DNA from: Natronorubrum daqingense
GTDB lineage: Archaea; Halobacteriota; Halobacteria; Halobacteriales; Natrialbaceae
Direction: 5' to 3'
Length of the DNA stretch: 64,000 bases
NCBI RefSeq assembly: GCF_001971705.1
Contig: NZ_CP019327.1
Coordinates: 2,542,001-2,606,000 of the forward strand
Position 1 is the first letter of the stretch. Every line of letters starts with the position of its first letter. Made by a program: the position numbers and the translations under genes. This document shows, one piece after another, positions 35,188 to 43,591 of this stretch. The notes under the pieces were generated by a model. The model did no database searches. It saw only the letters and a program-made list of their open reading frames with translations, and had not been told where the DNA came from.

Positions 35188-35847
35188 ATGACAGCATCTC
35201 ACAGACGTGGAACAACGCTCCTCAAGCGGTGGCTGATCAACGGCATCGCGATCACGATTCCGCTCGTGATCACGATCCTGGTGTTAGTCGTCGTCCTCAA
35301 CTTCGTCCTGAACATCTTGTCTCCGGTCGTCCAGGGAATCGTCTATGTCCTTCCGAACGACCCACCGACGGTCGTCGTCGAACTCGTGACACTGCTATCC
35401 CTGATTGGGTTCTTTTTACTGGTCGGGATCGTCGCCGAGTACACCCCCGGCAGATACATCTCACAGCGCTTAGACGCGACGATGGAAACGATTCCGGGCG
35501 TGAGTACGGTCTACGAGAGCGTCCGTCGAGCGAGTAACATGCTAATCGACGACGATACGGAGCAGTTCCAAGACGTGAAAGTTGTCGAGTTCCCGCACAA
35601 AGACGCCTACATGCTCGGTTTTCTCACCGCGGGTACTCCGCCTGCGATCGAAAATCGCGTCGACAATAGTACGTTAGTCACGATCATGGTTCCGCTCGGC
35701 CCGAATCCGACGACGAACGGCTTCGTCATGCACATGCCTGCTGAGCACGTCTACGACGTCGATATCACTGTCGAAGAAGCAATTCGATCGATCGCAACGC
35801 TCGGCGTCGACTCGAGCGACCTCGGGAACGAAATGCGACCCGAGTAG
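35188..35847 (+). CDS. DUF502 family membrane protein
   Basis: A 219-residue protein starting MTASHRRGTTLLKRWLINGI; the ATG at 35188 is preferred to 35119. Two long N-terminal helices lie at about 15-45 and 65-85, then a soluble domain with GRYISQRLDATMETIPGVST and ADAYMLGFLTAGTPPAIENR, the typical DUF502 pattern (PGxxxIY and GF-T). Function unknown; plant relatives regulate membrane surface processes (COV family). Base use is normal for the genome, so it borders the tRNA island. Confidence 0.88.
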   Translation: MTASHRRGTTLLKRWLINGIAITIPLVITILVLVVVLNFVLNILSPVVQGIVYVLPNDPPTVVVELVTLLSLIGFFLLVGIVAEYTPGRYISQRLDATMETIPGVSTVYESVRRASNMLIDDDTEQFQDVKVVEFPHKDAYMLGFLTAGTPPAIENRVDNSTLVTIMVPLGPNPTTNGFVMHMPAEHVYDVDITVEEAIRSIATLGVDSSDLGNEMRPE

Positions 35848-36085
35848 GTGGAGACCTGAATATAATCCGTACTGTCCGCCTCAGCCAATACGAATCGGGC
35901 ATACATACATATGGGTGCTGTCCCGATTGGAACTGTGGCAATGGTGACTGGAGTGAAACAGGGGACAGGAACACGGCGTGTGTGCCCCAGCACTCTGCTG
36001 GTGGCGATCGGTGAACGAACGGTTCGGATATCCGATTCGTTCTCCGGTAGCATTCGACGATCAGTTTCGCTCTGCTTTACCACCA

Positions 36086-36092
36086 TTTATAC
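36086..36092 (+). promoter_or_regulatory. TATA box of mcm
   Basis: ATTTATA is centred about 28 bp before the ATG at 36118, so the mcm mRNA is probably leaderless. Confidence 0.5.
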
Positions 36093-36117
36093 CCGGTGGC
36101 GCACCTAGGAGTGTCTA

Positions 36118-39100
36118 ATGGCGCAAGCGGGAAATTCGGAACTCGTCGACGCATTCGAGCAGTTCTTCCGCAACTACTACGACAACCAGATCAAGCAACT
36201 TGCCCAGCGATATCCGAACGAACAGCGCTCGCTTCACGTCGACTGGCAGGACCTCTATCGGTACGACCCCGACCTCGCGGATGACTTTCTCAATCAGCCC
36301 GAACAGCTCCAGCGCTACGCCGAAGAGGCGCTTCGACTGTACGACCTCCCCATCGACGTGAGTCTCGGGCAGGCACACGTCCGAGTGAAGAACCTTCCCG
36401 ACACCGAAACCCCGGAAATCCGTGACATTCGCGCGCGGGATATGAACTCGCTCGTACAGGTTCACGGTATCGTCCGAAAGGCGACGGACGTCCGTCCGAA
36501 GATCGAAGAAGCCGCTTTCGAGTGTCAACTCTGTGGCACGCTCTCGAGAATCCCCCAATCCAGCGGTGACTTTCAGGAACCCCACGAGTGTCAGGGCTGT
36601 GAACGACAGGGCCCCTTCCGCGTCAACTTCGATCAATCGGAGTTCATCGACTCGCAGAAGCTCCGGATGCAGGAGAGTCCGGAGGGACTGCGCGGCGGCG
36701 AGACGCCACAGTCACTCGACGTTCACATCGAAGACGACATCACCGGCGAAGTCACGCCCGGTGATCACGTCTCCGCCACCGGCGTCCTCAGACTCGAGCA
36801 ACAGGGCAACGAGCAGGAGAAATCGCCCGTCTTCGACTTCTACATGGAAGGCATGTCCGTCGACATCGACGAAGAACAGTTCGAGGACATGGACATCACC
36901 GACGAGGACAAAGAAGAGATCGTCCGCCTCTCCTCGAGTGAGGGTATCTACGAGAAGATGATCGCCTCCATCGCACCCTCCATCTACGGCTACGATCAGG
37001 AGAAACTCGCGATGATTCTCCAGTTGTTCTCGGGCGTCACGAAGCAGTTGCCAGACGGCTCGCGGATTCGTGGTGACCTGCACATGCTCCTCATCGGGGA
37101 TCCAGGTACCGGTAAGTGCGTTCGCGGAGATACGAAAGTCGCCCTCGCAGACGGTCGCAACGTTTCGATACGTGAGATCGTCGAGTCGAATCTCGAGGAC
37201 CCGAAACCAATCGACGACGGCTGGTACGACGAGATCGATCTCGAGGTACCGTCGCTACAGAGCGATGGATCGATCGCGCCCCAGCGGGCGACCAAAGTTT
37301 GGAAACGAGAAGCTCCCGAGCAGATGTATCGGATACAGACCTCGAGTGGACGAGAACTCGAGGTGACGCCGTCTCATCCGCTGTTCGTACAGCGTGATGG
37401 GCAGTTCGAACCGGTTGTTGCGAGTGACCTCACTGAAGGACAATTCATCGCCACACCGCGAGCCCTCCCCACAGAAGGCGAGAACGTGCTCGACGTTGAT
37501 TTCCGCCAATCGCAATCGAGAAATGCAGTTCAATTGGACCTGCCAACGGAATGGACTCCGTCGTTGGCTCGATTGATTGGATATATCATCGCAGAAGGGT
37601 ACGTCGAACAGCGGGACGACAATACTGGATTTGTTTCGATTACGAATAACGACAGAGAGGTATTGGACGACGCTGCCAATGCACTCGAGGAACTGGGCCT
37701 CAACACGACAGAACGCAGTCCTTGCGAGTCAAAGGAGGCACGCGAACTACGTTGTTCGGCGGGAGAGTTCGTCAGCTTTCTCGAGACGCTCGAGCCGTGT
37801 ATTCTCCAGTCATCCAAAAAGCAACGCGTCCCAGATGCTATCTTCACGGCTTCTGAGTCGGCGAAATCCGGATTCCTCACGGCCTTCATCGAAGGGGAAA
37901 GTCATGTTTCGGAGTCTCAGCGAGAGATTACTGTCGCTTCAATGAGTCGTGAGTTGCTCGAGAACGTTCGAACGTTACTGCTCTCAGTTGGAATTCGCTC
38001 ACAGCTTTACGAACGACGGAACGACAGTTATCGACTCAGAATAAGCGGGAACGAATTTTCAAAATACGTCTCTCAAATTGGGTTTGTGACCCAGCGAAAG
38101 CGAGAAACTGTGTCACAGCACGCAAATACAGCCCGAAATACGAATCTCGATATCGTCCCGAATCTGGGTTCGGAACTCCGGCAAATTCGGGAATCACTAT
38201 CGCTTACGCAAGCTGACTGTCGGCTTCCTCGATCGACGTACCAGAACTACGAACGCGGATCGAAAAACCCGAGTCGAGAGAGTCTCCGAAAGGTCATCTC
38301 GGCATTCAAAGACGCACTACCAGCGAAAGCTGACCAAAGCGAAGCGGACAATGTCGTAGCTGACGGTGGGTCCATAGAAACGAGCATTGCGGCTCTCGAG
38401 CCATTCGCTGAAGGAGATGTCTGCTGGGAATGCATCGAGTCGATCGACAGAATTGAACCAGATTACGACTGGGTATACGATCTCGAGGTTGAGGAAACCC
38501 ACAACTATGTCTCGAACGGGGTTATCTCGCATAACTCCCAGATGCTGGGCTACATCCAGAATATCGCGCCTCGAGCGGTCTACACCTCGGGGAAGGGCTC
38601 TTCGTCTGCAGGGCTGACCGCGGCTGCCGTACGCGACGACTTCGGTGACGGCCAGCAGTGGACGCTCGAGGCTGGGGCGCTCGTCCTCGCCGATCAGGGA
38701 ATCGCGGCGGTCGACGAGCTCGATAAAATGCGAAGTGAGGACAGGAGTGCCATGCACGAGGCCCTAGAGCAACAGAAGATCTCGGTCTCCAAGGCCGGAA
38801 TCAACGCGACGCTCAAGTCTCGGTGCTCACTACTTGGCGCGGCGAACCCAAAGTACGGGCGATTCGACCACTACGAGCCGATCAGCGAGCAGATCGACCT
38901 CGAGCCGGCGCTCATCTCGCGATTCGACCTGATCTTCACGGTCACGGACCAGCCAGACGAAGAGAAAGATCGGAACCTCGCCGAACACATCATCACCACC
39001 AACTACGCGGGTGAGTTAACCACCCAGCGCGAGCAGATGACGTCGATGGACGTCTCGAGCGAGGAAATCGAGGAGATGACGGAGCAAGTCGACCCCGAAA

Positions 39101-39639
39101 TCGACTCGGAACTCCTGCGAAAGTACATCGCGTACTCCAAGCAAAACTGTCACCCCCGCATGACAGAAGCCGCCCGAGAGGCGATTCGAGACTTCTACGT
39201 CGATCTCCGTTCACAGGGAACAGACGAGGACGCTGCCGTTCCGGTGACGGCACGAAAACTCGAGGCTCTCGTCCGATTGTCGGAGGCCAGTGCCCGCGTT
39301 CGACTTTCGGATACGGTCGAGGAGACGGACGCGACTCGCGTCATCGAGATCGTTCGCTCGTGTCTTCAGGACATCGGTGTCGATCCCGAAACCGGCGAGT
39401 TCGACGCGGACATCGTCGAGGCCGGAACCTCGAAATCGCAGCGCGATCGGATCAAGAATCTCAAACAACTCATTAGCGACATCGAAGAGGAGTACGACGA
39501 CGGTGCACCGGTTGATATCGTCTTAGAGCGCGCCGAGGAGGTTGGAATGGACCACTCGAAGGCAGAACACGAAATCGAGAAACTCAAACAGAAAGGCGAG
39601 GTCTACGAACCGAGTACGAACACTCTCCGGACGACCTAA
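36118..39639 (+). CDS. mcm: replicative DNA helicase MCM, interrupted by an intein
   Basis: A 1173-residue reading frame: about 700 residues of MCM plus a 473-residue intein. The N-terminal part (residues 1-300) includes a zinc finger CQLCG...CQGC (about 139-162) that helps hexamer formation. The Walker A LLIGDPGTGK ends at K333 where the intein begins, and MCM resumes at S807 with SQMLGYIQ. Walker B AAVDELDKM and the arginine finger SRFDLIF follow, then a C-terminal winged helix. The protein unwinds DNA ahead of the replication fork. With the intein in place the P-loop is split, so activity needs splicing. Gene is monocistronic with its own TATA. Confidence 0.96.
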   Translation: MAQAGNSELVDAFEQFFRNYYDNQIKQLAQRYPNEQRSLHVDWQDLYRYDPDLADDFLNQPEQLQRYAEEALRLYDLPIDVSLGQAHVRVKNLPDTETPEIRDIRARDMNSLVQVHGIVRKATDVRPKIEEAAFECQLCGTLSRIPQSSGDFQEPHECQGCERQGPFRVNFDQSEFIDSQKLRMQESPEGLRGGETPQSLDVHIEDDITGEVTPGDHVSATGVLRLEQQGNEQEKSPVFDFYMEGMSVDIDEEQFEDMDITDEDKEEIVRLSSSEGIYEKMIASIAPSIYGYDQEKLAMILQLFSGVTKQLPDGSRIRGDLHMLLIGDPGTGKCVRGDTKVALADGRNVSIREIVESNLEDPKPIDDGWYDEIDLEVPSLQSDGSIAPQRATKVWKREAPEQMYRIQTSSGRELEVTPSHPLFVQRDGQFEPVVASDLTEGQFIATPRALPTEGENVLDVDFRQSQSRNAVQLDLPTEWTPSLARLIGYIIAEGYVEQRDDNTGFVSITNNDREVLDDAANALEELGLNTTERSPCESKEARELRCSAGEFVSFLETLEPCILQSSKKQRVPDAIFTASESAKSGFLTAFIEGESHVSESQREITVASMSRELLENVRTLLLSVGIRSQLYERRNDSYRLRISGNEFSKYVSQIGFVTQRKRETVSQHANTARNTNLDIVPNLGSELRQIRESLSLTQADCRLPRSTYQNYERGSKNPSRESLRKVISAFKDALPAKADQSEADNVVADGGSIETSIAALEPFAEGDVCWECIESIDRIEPDYDWVYDLEVEETHNYVSNGVISHNSQMLGYIQNIAPRAVYTSGKGSSSAGLTAAAVRDDFGDGQQWTLEAGALVLADQGIAAVDELDKMRSEDRSAMHEALEQQKISVSKAGINATLKSRCSLLGAANPKYGRFDHYEPISEQIDLEPALISRFDLIFTVTDQPDEEKDRNLAEHIITTNYAGELTTQREQMTSMDVSSEEIEEMTEQVDPEIDSELLRKYIAYSKQNCHPRMTEAAREAIRDFYVDLRSQGTDEDAAVPVTARKLEALVRLSEASARVRLSDTVEETDATRVIEIVRSCLQDIGVDPETGEFDADIVEAGTSKSQRDRIKNLKQLISDIEEEYDDGAPVDIVLERAEEVGMDHSKAEHEIEKLKQKGEVYEPSTNTLRTT
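37117..38535 (+). mobile_element. intein in the Walker A motif of MCM, with LAGLIDADG endonuclease and HTH
   Basis: The intein runs from Cys334 (CVRGDTKVALADGRNVSIRE, N-block A) to Asn806 (VISHN, C-block G) followed by Ser807 as nucleophile, so all splicing residues are present. Block B is SHPLFVQ-like. Homing endonuclease blocks: LARLIGYIIAEGY (block C) and SGFLTAFIEGES (block E, where the usual second Asp is altered to Glu-Ser). A Xre-like helix-turn-helix (LGSELRQIRESLSLTQAD) lies at about residue 683-730. Base composition is more A/T-rich than MCM, a sign of independent transfer. The second endonuclease aspartate looks changed, so nuclease activity may be weakened or lost. Confidence 0.93.
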
Positions 39640-39706
39640 CGGTGGCGGTGCTCGGACTCGAACGTGGGTTTCATACGCAGAAAATCATCGAGTACTCGAG
39701 CGCGCG

Positions 39707-40606
39707 TTACAAGTCGTCGATGAGCGTGACTGTCGACCGGATCGTTGCCGGTGCAACGTCGGCAACGTCGGCTGCCTGAGCTTGCGTGACGGTCGGCCAC
39801 TCGTCGCGTTCACCGGCAGCTTTGTACAGACAGGCTGCGGCGACACCGCTTGGATTTCGCCCGCTCATGACTTCCGCCTCGAGCAATGCGGAGGCGTGTA
39901 CGTTGGCTCGCTGTTCGACGGCACTCTCGAGGTCGAGTTTCGATGCGTACCGAGGCAAATACTGAGTCGGCTCGATCGGACCGGTTGGAAGTCCCAGTTC
40001 ACGATTCAACGCGTCGTAGGCGACCTGCAGTTCGTCGCTGTCGGCGCGGGAAACGGCCGTGACTTCGTCGACCGTTCGTGCGAGTGAGCACGTTCGACAG
40101 ATCGCGTACATCGATGCAGCGGCGAACCCCTCGAGAGAGCGTCCCTGAAAGAGTCCCTCCGATTGGGCTGATTTGAAGAGCGTACAGGCCTGTTCTTTCG
40201 CACTCTTGGGAAGCGAAAGCGACGCGGTGATGCGACGAATTTCGCTAAACCCGTAGACCTGGTTGCGTTTCGCTTTCGTCGAAATTCGGGCGCGATTGTG
40301 CTCTCGACGAAGGCGGGCGATCTGTCGTCGCTTTCGGCCGGTGAGTCGAGCCCGGTAGCTGGCATTCGATCCAGTCCCGAATCCGATTTCGGTCGATAGC
40401 CCACGGTCGTGTCTCGAGCGCGTCAGGGGTGCTCCGGTTCGTCGTCGGTCGGTTTCTTCGTCGTCGAACGATCGCCACTCCGGCCCTCGGTCGATCGTAT
40501 CCTCCGCGGATACGAGTCCGCAATCTTCACAAACCGTTTCTGTTCCGTTGGTTCGTAATCTACCGTCACACTCGGGGCAGACGGCAGTTGAATCGGCAAT
40601 CTGCAT
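39707..40606 (-). CDS. tfb: transcription initiation factor TFIIB (TFB)
   Basis: A 299-residue TFB. The zinc ribbon is C10-x2-C13 and C26-x2-C29, then the B-reader (EWRSFDDEETDRRRTGAPLT), and two cyclin repeats (about 120-200 and 215-299). It recruits RNA polymerase to TATA/BRE promoters with TBP. Haloarchaea carry several tfb paralogues that divide the regulon; which one this is cannot be told. Its own promoter includes a striking palindrome (40629-40644) between TATA and start, so it may be regulated. Gene starts at ATG 40606. Confidence 0.95.
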   Translation of the reverse strand: MQIADSTAVCPECDGRLRTNGTETVCEDCGLVSAEDTIDRGPEWRSFDDEETDRRRTGAPLTRSRHDRGLSTEIGFGTGSNASYRARLTGRKRRQIARLRREHNRARISTKAKRNQVYGFSEIRRITASLSLPKSAKEQACTLFKSAQSEGLFQGRSLEGFAAASMYAICRTCSLARTVDEVTAVSRADSDELQVAYDALNRELGLPTGPIEPTQYLPRYASKLDLESAVEQRANVHASALLEAEVMSGRNPSGVAAACLYKAAGERDEWPTVTQAQAADVADVAPATIRSTVTLIDDL

Positions 40607-40628
40607 TATTGTGTCGTACGTGATGAAT

Positions 40629-40644
40629 TACTAACTTGTTAGTA
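40629..40644 (-). promoter_or_regulatory. palindromic operator in the tfb promoter
   Basis: TACTAAC-TT-GTTAGTA, a 16-bp inverted repeat with exact 7-bp arms, lies between a TATA-like ATTTTAAAT (40643-40653 on the plus strand, read from the minus side) and the ATG at 40606. A repressor bound here would block initiation at tfb. Confidence 0.6.
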
Positions 40645-40803
40645 TTTAAAATATTGGAAATTGAAGGGAATACTACTTGATGGATGCGGGTTCGATCGCA
40701 AACGAGTCTTCCTTTCGCTGGTCGAACGACGTTGGTGGACGATTCGACTAACAGTGTGGACTCCAGAACTGAATCGTGCTCGAGGATTGTGCCGCCTGAT
40801 CGC

Positions 40804-42069
40804 TTACGCGTCGTCGCTCAACGTCTCGAGCACGCCGTCGAAATCACCGGGAACCGGTTCGGGATCGCCGCCTGCAGCGGCTGCGGCGTCCGGATCTTTG
40901 AGCAGGTGACCGGTGGTGAGACAGGCGACGCGTTCGTCGGCGTCGACGATACCCGCGTTTCGAAGTTTTCGGAGTCCGGCGACGGAGGCGGCGGAGGCTG
41001 GCTCGACACCGATGCCCTCGCCGGCGAGGTCACGTTGAGCGGCCGTTATTTCTTCGTCGGAAACCGAGACCGCCGTCCCGTCGGTCTCGCGAATACCCGG
41101 GAGCGCCTTCGGTGCGTTGACCGGGTTTCCAATCCGGATCGCCGTTGCGCGCGTTTCGACGTCGTCCCACCGTCGGACTTCGTCTGCACCATTTTCGATC
41201 GCTTCGACCATCGGCGCTGCGCCGTCGGCTTGGACGCCGGTCAGCTTCGGCACGTCTGCTTCCGCGAGTTCGCCCGCCTGGACGAGTTCGCGGAAGGCCT
41301 TGTACAGCGCGGACGTGTTCCCGGCGTTGCCGACCGGCAGGACGATTCGATCCGGAACGGCCTCGTAATCCGCGAGGAACCCCTCGAGAATCTCGAGTCC
41401 GATCGTTTTCTGGCCCTCGAGTCGGAACGGATTCAACGAGTTCAGGAGGTACGCCTCGCCTCGGCTGGCCAGTTCTTGCACGAAGTCGAGGCAGGTGTCG
41501 AAATTGTCGTCGACCTCGAGAATGCGAGCGCCGTGCAGGCTGGCCTGGGCGATCTTCCCCGCGGCGACCTTGCCGGCGGGGAGGAGGACGAGCGTTTCCA
41601 TTCCCCCGCGGGAACCGTACGCTGCGAGTGCGGCGCTCGTGTTGCCCGTCGACGCGCAGGCGAGGCGACCGACGCCGAGTTCCTTCGCGACGCGAACGCC
41701 GACTGTCATGCCGCGGTCTTTGAACGACCCCGTCGGGTTCATCCCTTCGTGTTTGATTCGCAGCGTCTCGACGCCGATATCGTCCTCGAGACGCGGTACT
41801 TCGTACAGCGGCGTGTCGCCTTCCTGAATCGAAACTCCCTCGTCGAATGGGAGCGCGTCGGCGTAGCGCCAGACGCCACGTCCTTCAAAGTCGTCGAACG
41901 TCGGCAACTCGTCGTAGCGTACCTCGAGCAGGCCGTCGCACTCGTCGCAAGTGTATCGGATGTCGTCGAACGGGGCGAACGTCTCGCCACACTCGATACA
42001 CTCGAGCCAGACGCCGTCGTCGGCGTTGGCAGGCACTGCCGGTTGATCAGCGGAGAGGCTGAGACTCAT
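40804..42069 (-). CDS. thrC: threonine synthase
   Basis: A 421-residue PLP enzyme. A short N-terminal zinc-ribbon-like segment (CIECGETFAPFDDIRYTCDE, C24/C27 and C40/C43) is followed by the PLP lysine motif NPTGSFKDRGM (about 111-121) and the phosphate-binding loop ASTGNTSAALAAYGS. It converts O-phosphohomoserine to threonine. The zinc ribbon and length match class-I archaeal ThrC. Start ATG 42069 gives MSLSLSADQP. Monocistronic; the next small ORF upstream is separate. Confidence 0.94.
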   Translation of the reverse strand: MSLSLSADQPAVPANADDGVWLECIECGETFAPFDDIRYTCDECDGLLEVRYDELPTFDDFEGRGVWRYADALPFDEGVSIQEGDTPLYEVPRLEDDIGVETLRIKHEGMNPTGSFKDRGMTVGVRVAKELGVGRLACASTGNTSAALAAYGSRGGMETLVLLPAGKVAAGKIAQASLHGARILEVDDNFDTCLDFVQELASRGEAYLLNSLNPFRLEGQKTIGLEILEGFLADYEAVPDRIVLPVGNAGNTSALYKAFRELVQAGELAEADVPKLTGVQADGAAPMVEAIENGADEVRRWDDVETRATAIRIGNPVNAPKALPGIRETDGTAVSVSDEEITAAQRDLAGEGIGVEPASAASVAGLRKLRNAGIVDADERVACLTTGHLLKDPDAAAAAGGDPEPVPGDFDGVLETLSDDA

Positions 42070-42205
42070 TATCGCTCGAGAGGGGGGCGAGGGGGAAAAA
42101 GGACGTGGGTTCGTGGGGCGTTCGGGGCAAACGCGTTCGTCGTGAACTCTCGCGTTTGGACGATTGGTCCGCTACTTTCGGGTCGATACAGTAAGTCGAG
42201 ATCGC

Positions 42206-42283
42206 TCACGCTACGACGAGGATAAGGAGTGCCGCCGGCACGATCATCATCAATAGCGTGGCGAGCAGTGCTTTGAACCACAT
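42206..42283 (-). CDS. possible 25-residue single-helix membrane peptide
   Basis: A minus-strand ORF reads MWFKALLATLLMMIVPAALL and five more residues, so almost entirely one hydrophobic helix. A TATA-like TATTATA (42314-42322) lies about 33 bp upstream of the ATG at 42283, as expected for a leaderless gene. It is upstream of thrC, 136 bp before it, on the same strand. No family is recognised; the short length makes chance possible. Confidence 0.4.
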   Translation of the reverse strand: MWFKALLATLLMMIVPAALLILVVA

Positions 42284-42313
42284 GATCTCGACTGCGAGGT
42301 CCCGATCCGTTGG

Positions 42314-42322
42314 TATAATATT
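42314..42322 (-). promoter_or_regulatory. TATA-like box upstream of the tiny membrane ORF
   Basis: The plus-strand TATAATATT here reads AATATTATA on the minus strand, about 33 bp from the ATG at 42283. It could start a leaderless mRNA for the peptide and thrC. Confidence 0.4.
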
Positions 42323-42424
42323 CCGTCACTGTCTCAGGCATCGAAAATAACTCACTGCAAGAAACTTGGAATTTACTCGAGTAGGGCCCGCCTTGTGCCT
42401 CGAGAGAGTCGTCCAGCCAAAATC

Positions 42425-42506
42425 TGGACCAAAACGGTCGCTCGTTTCGCTCGTGTGTCGACTACTCGAGTAGCCAACTCAACAACGCCTTCTGTGCGTG
42501 CAGTCG
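42425..42506 (-). repeat. downstream duplicate of the argF 3' end (gene tail and terminator)
   Basis: Positions 42462-42506 match 42671-42715, the last 15 codons and stop of argF, with one mismatch; the flank 42425-42461 also matches 42630-42670 more loosely (GAGCGAAACGAGCG and T-run). The copy is 209 bp downstream of the original, and in frame still encodes NRLHAQKALLSWLLE and stop. 42284-42461 and 42507-42629 otherwise show no gene. Confidence 0.85.
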
Positions 42507-42629
42507 ATTCTACAACCCACCTTTTTCCACTCGGGTTCACTTCGCTCACGGCGTCGCCGTTCGCTGTCGCGATTCTCACTCACCTCGTTCGTCCCGAATC
42601 GCGCCTCGCTCACCCGTCGCGCAAAAACC

Positions 42630-42670
42630 TGGACTAAAAAGCCACCCGCTCGTTTCACTCGCGGTCGGTA
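42630..42670 (-). terminator. likely argF terminator
   Basis: Downstream of the argF stop the minus strand reads CCGC-GAGTGAAACGA-GCGG then GTGGC and TTTTT, a short hairpin with a T-run. It is repeated in diverged form at 42425-42461. Confidence 0.45.
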
Positions 42671-43591
42671 CTACTCGAGCAGCCAACTCAACAACGCCTT
42701 CTGTGCGTGCAGTCGGTTTTCAGCCTGATCGAACACGACCGAGTGCTCGCTCTCGACGACATTGTCGGTGATCTCCTCGCCGCGGTGGGCGGGTAGACAG
42801 TGCATAACGGAGGCTTCCGGTGCGTGCTCGAGCAAACTCGAACAGACCTGGAAGCCCTCGAAGGCGTCCATTCGGACGTCACGTTCGTCCTCCTGGCCCA
42901 TGCTGATCCAGACGTCGGTGTAGATGACATCGACGCCCGAGACGGCGTCAACGGGATCGCTCGTGACCGTCGGGTCGCCGCCGAGTTCGCGCGCTCGCTC
43001 GAGGACGGCGTCGTCGACGCCGTAGCCCTCGGGGGTGGCGACCGTCAGATCGATGCCGGCGAGCGCACAGCCGAGGACGAACGACTGGGCGACGTTGTTG
43101 CCGTCGCCGACCCACGCCGCCGAGACGCCCTCGAAGCCGCCTTCTTGCTCGCGGATCGTCAACAGATCGGCGAGCGTCTGGCAGGGGTGGGCGTCGTCGG
43201 TCAGGCCGTTGACGACCGGCACCGAGGCGTACTCCGCGAACACTTCGATGTTCTCGTGTTTGAAGACGCGAGCCATCACGGCGTCGACGTACCGCGAGAG
43301 CGTTCGCGAGGTGTCTTTGAGCGGTTCGCCTCGCCCGAGTTGGATGTCGTCCTCGCCGAGGAAGACGGCGTGGCCGCCGAGTTGGGTCATCCCCGTCTCG
43401 AAGGAGACGCGAGTTCGCGTACTCGGCTTCTGGAAGATCATGCCCAGGGTCTGGCCAGCGAGATCCGCGTGGTCTTCGCCGCGTTCCTGAGCGCGCTTGT
43501 ACGTCGCCGCGCGTTCGAGGACCGTCTCGAGTTCGGCTTGCGAGAGGTCGGTGATCTCGAGGAAGTGACGGACGTCAGTGGTTGTGGCCAT
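42671..43591 (-). CDS. argF: ornithine carbamoyltransferase
   Basis: A 306-residue transcarbamoylase. The carbamoyl-phosphate motif FQKPSTRTRVSFE is at 53-65 (STRTR 57-61), the ornithine loop MHCLPAHRGEE is near 262. It condenses carbamoyl phosphate and ornithine to citrulline, the first step after ornithine. The start is ATG 43591, overlapping the stop of argE (TGATG); a GTG at 43594 is possible. It is the last gene of the LysW-arginine operon. Its last 15 codons recur 209 bp downstream. Confidence 0.96.
   Translation of the reverse strand: MATTTDVRHFLEITDLSQAELETVLERAATYKRAQERGEDHADLAGQTLGMIFQKPSTRTRVSFETGMTQLGGHAVFLGEDDIQLGRGEPLKDTSRTLSRYVDAVMARVFKHENIEVFAEYASVPVVNGLTDDAHPCQTLADLLTIREQEGGFEGVSAAWVGDGNNVAQSFVLGCALAGIDLTVATPEGYGVDDAVLERARELGGDPTVTSDPVDAVSGVDVIYTDVWISMGQEDERDVRMDAFEGFQVCSSLLEHAPEASVMHCLPAHRGEEITDNVVESEHSVVFDQAENRLHAQKALLSWLLE

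Noticed and set aside
35848-36117. gene in the 270-bp gap before mcm
   Set aside because: Short plus-strand frame at 35911 has no start context or homology; the gap is better explained as promoter and leader-free upstream sequence.
39640-39706. tRNA-like 3' end downstream of mcm (GTTCGAGTCCGAGCACC on the minus strand)
   Set aside because: A T-loop-like TTCGAGT is there, but the T stem and acceptor cannot pair, and no D or anticodon arms precede it.
40684-42225. 513-codon open frame on the plus strand across thrC
   Set aside because: It is the antisense of threonine synthase. High GC at third positions produces long open frames opposite real genes; it has no family motif and arginine/aspartate-rich composition.
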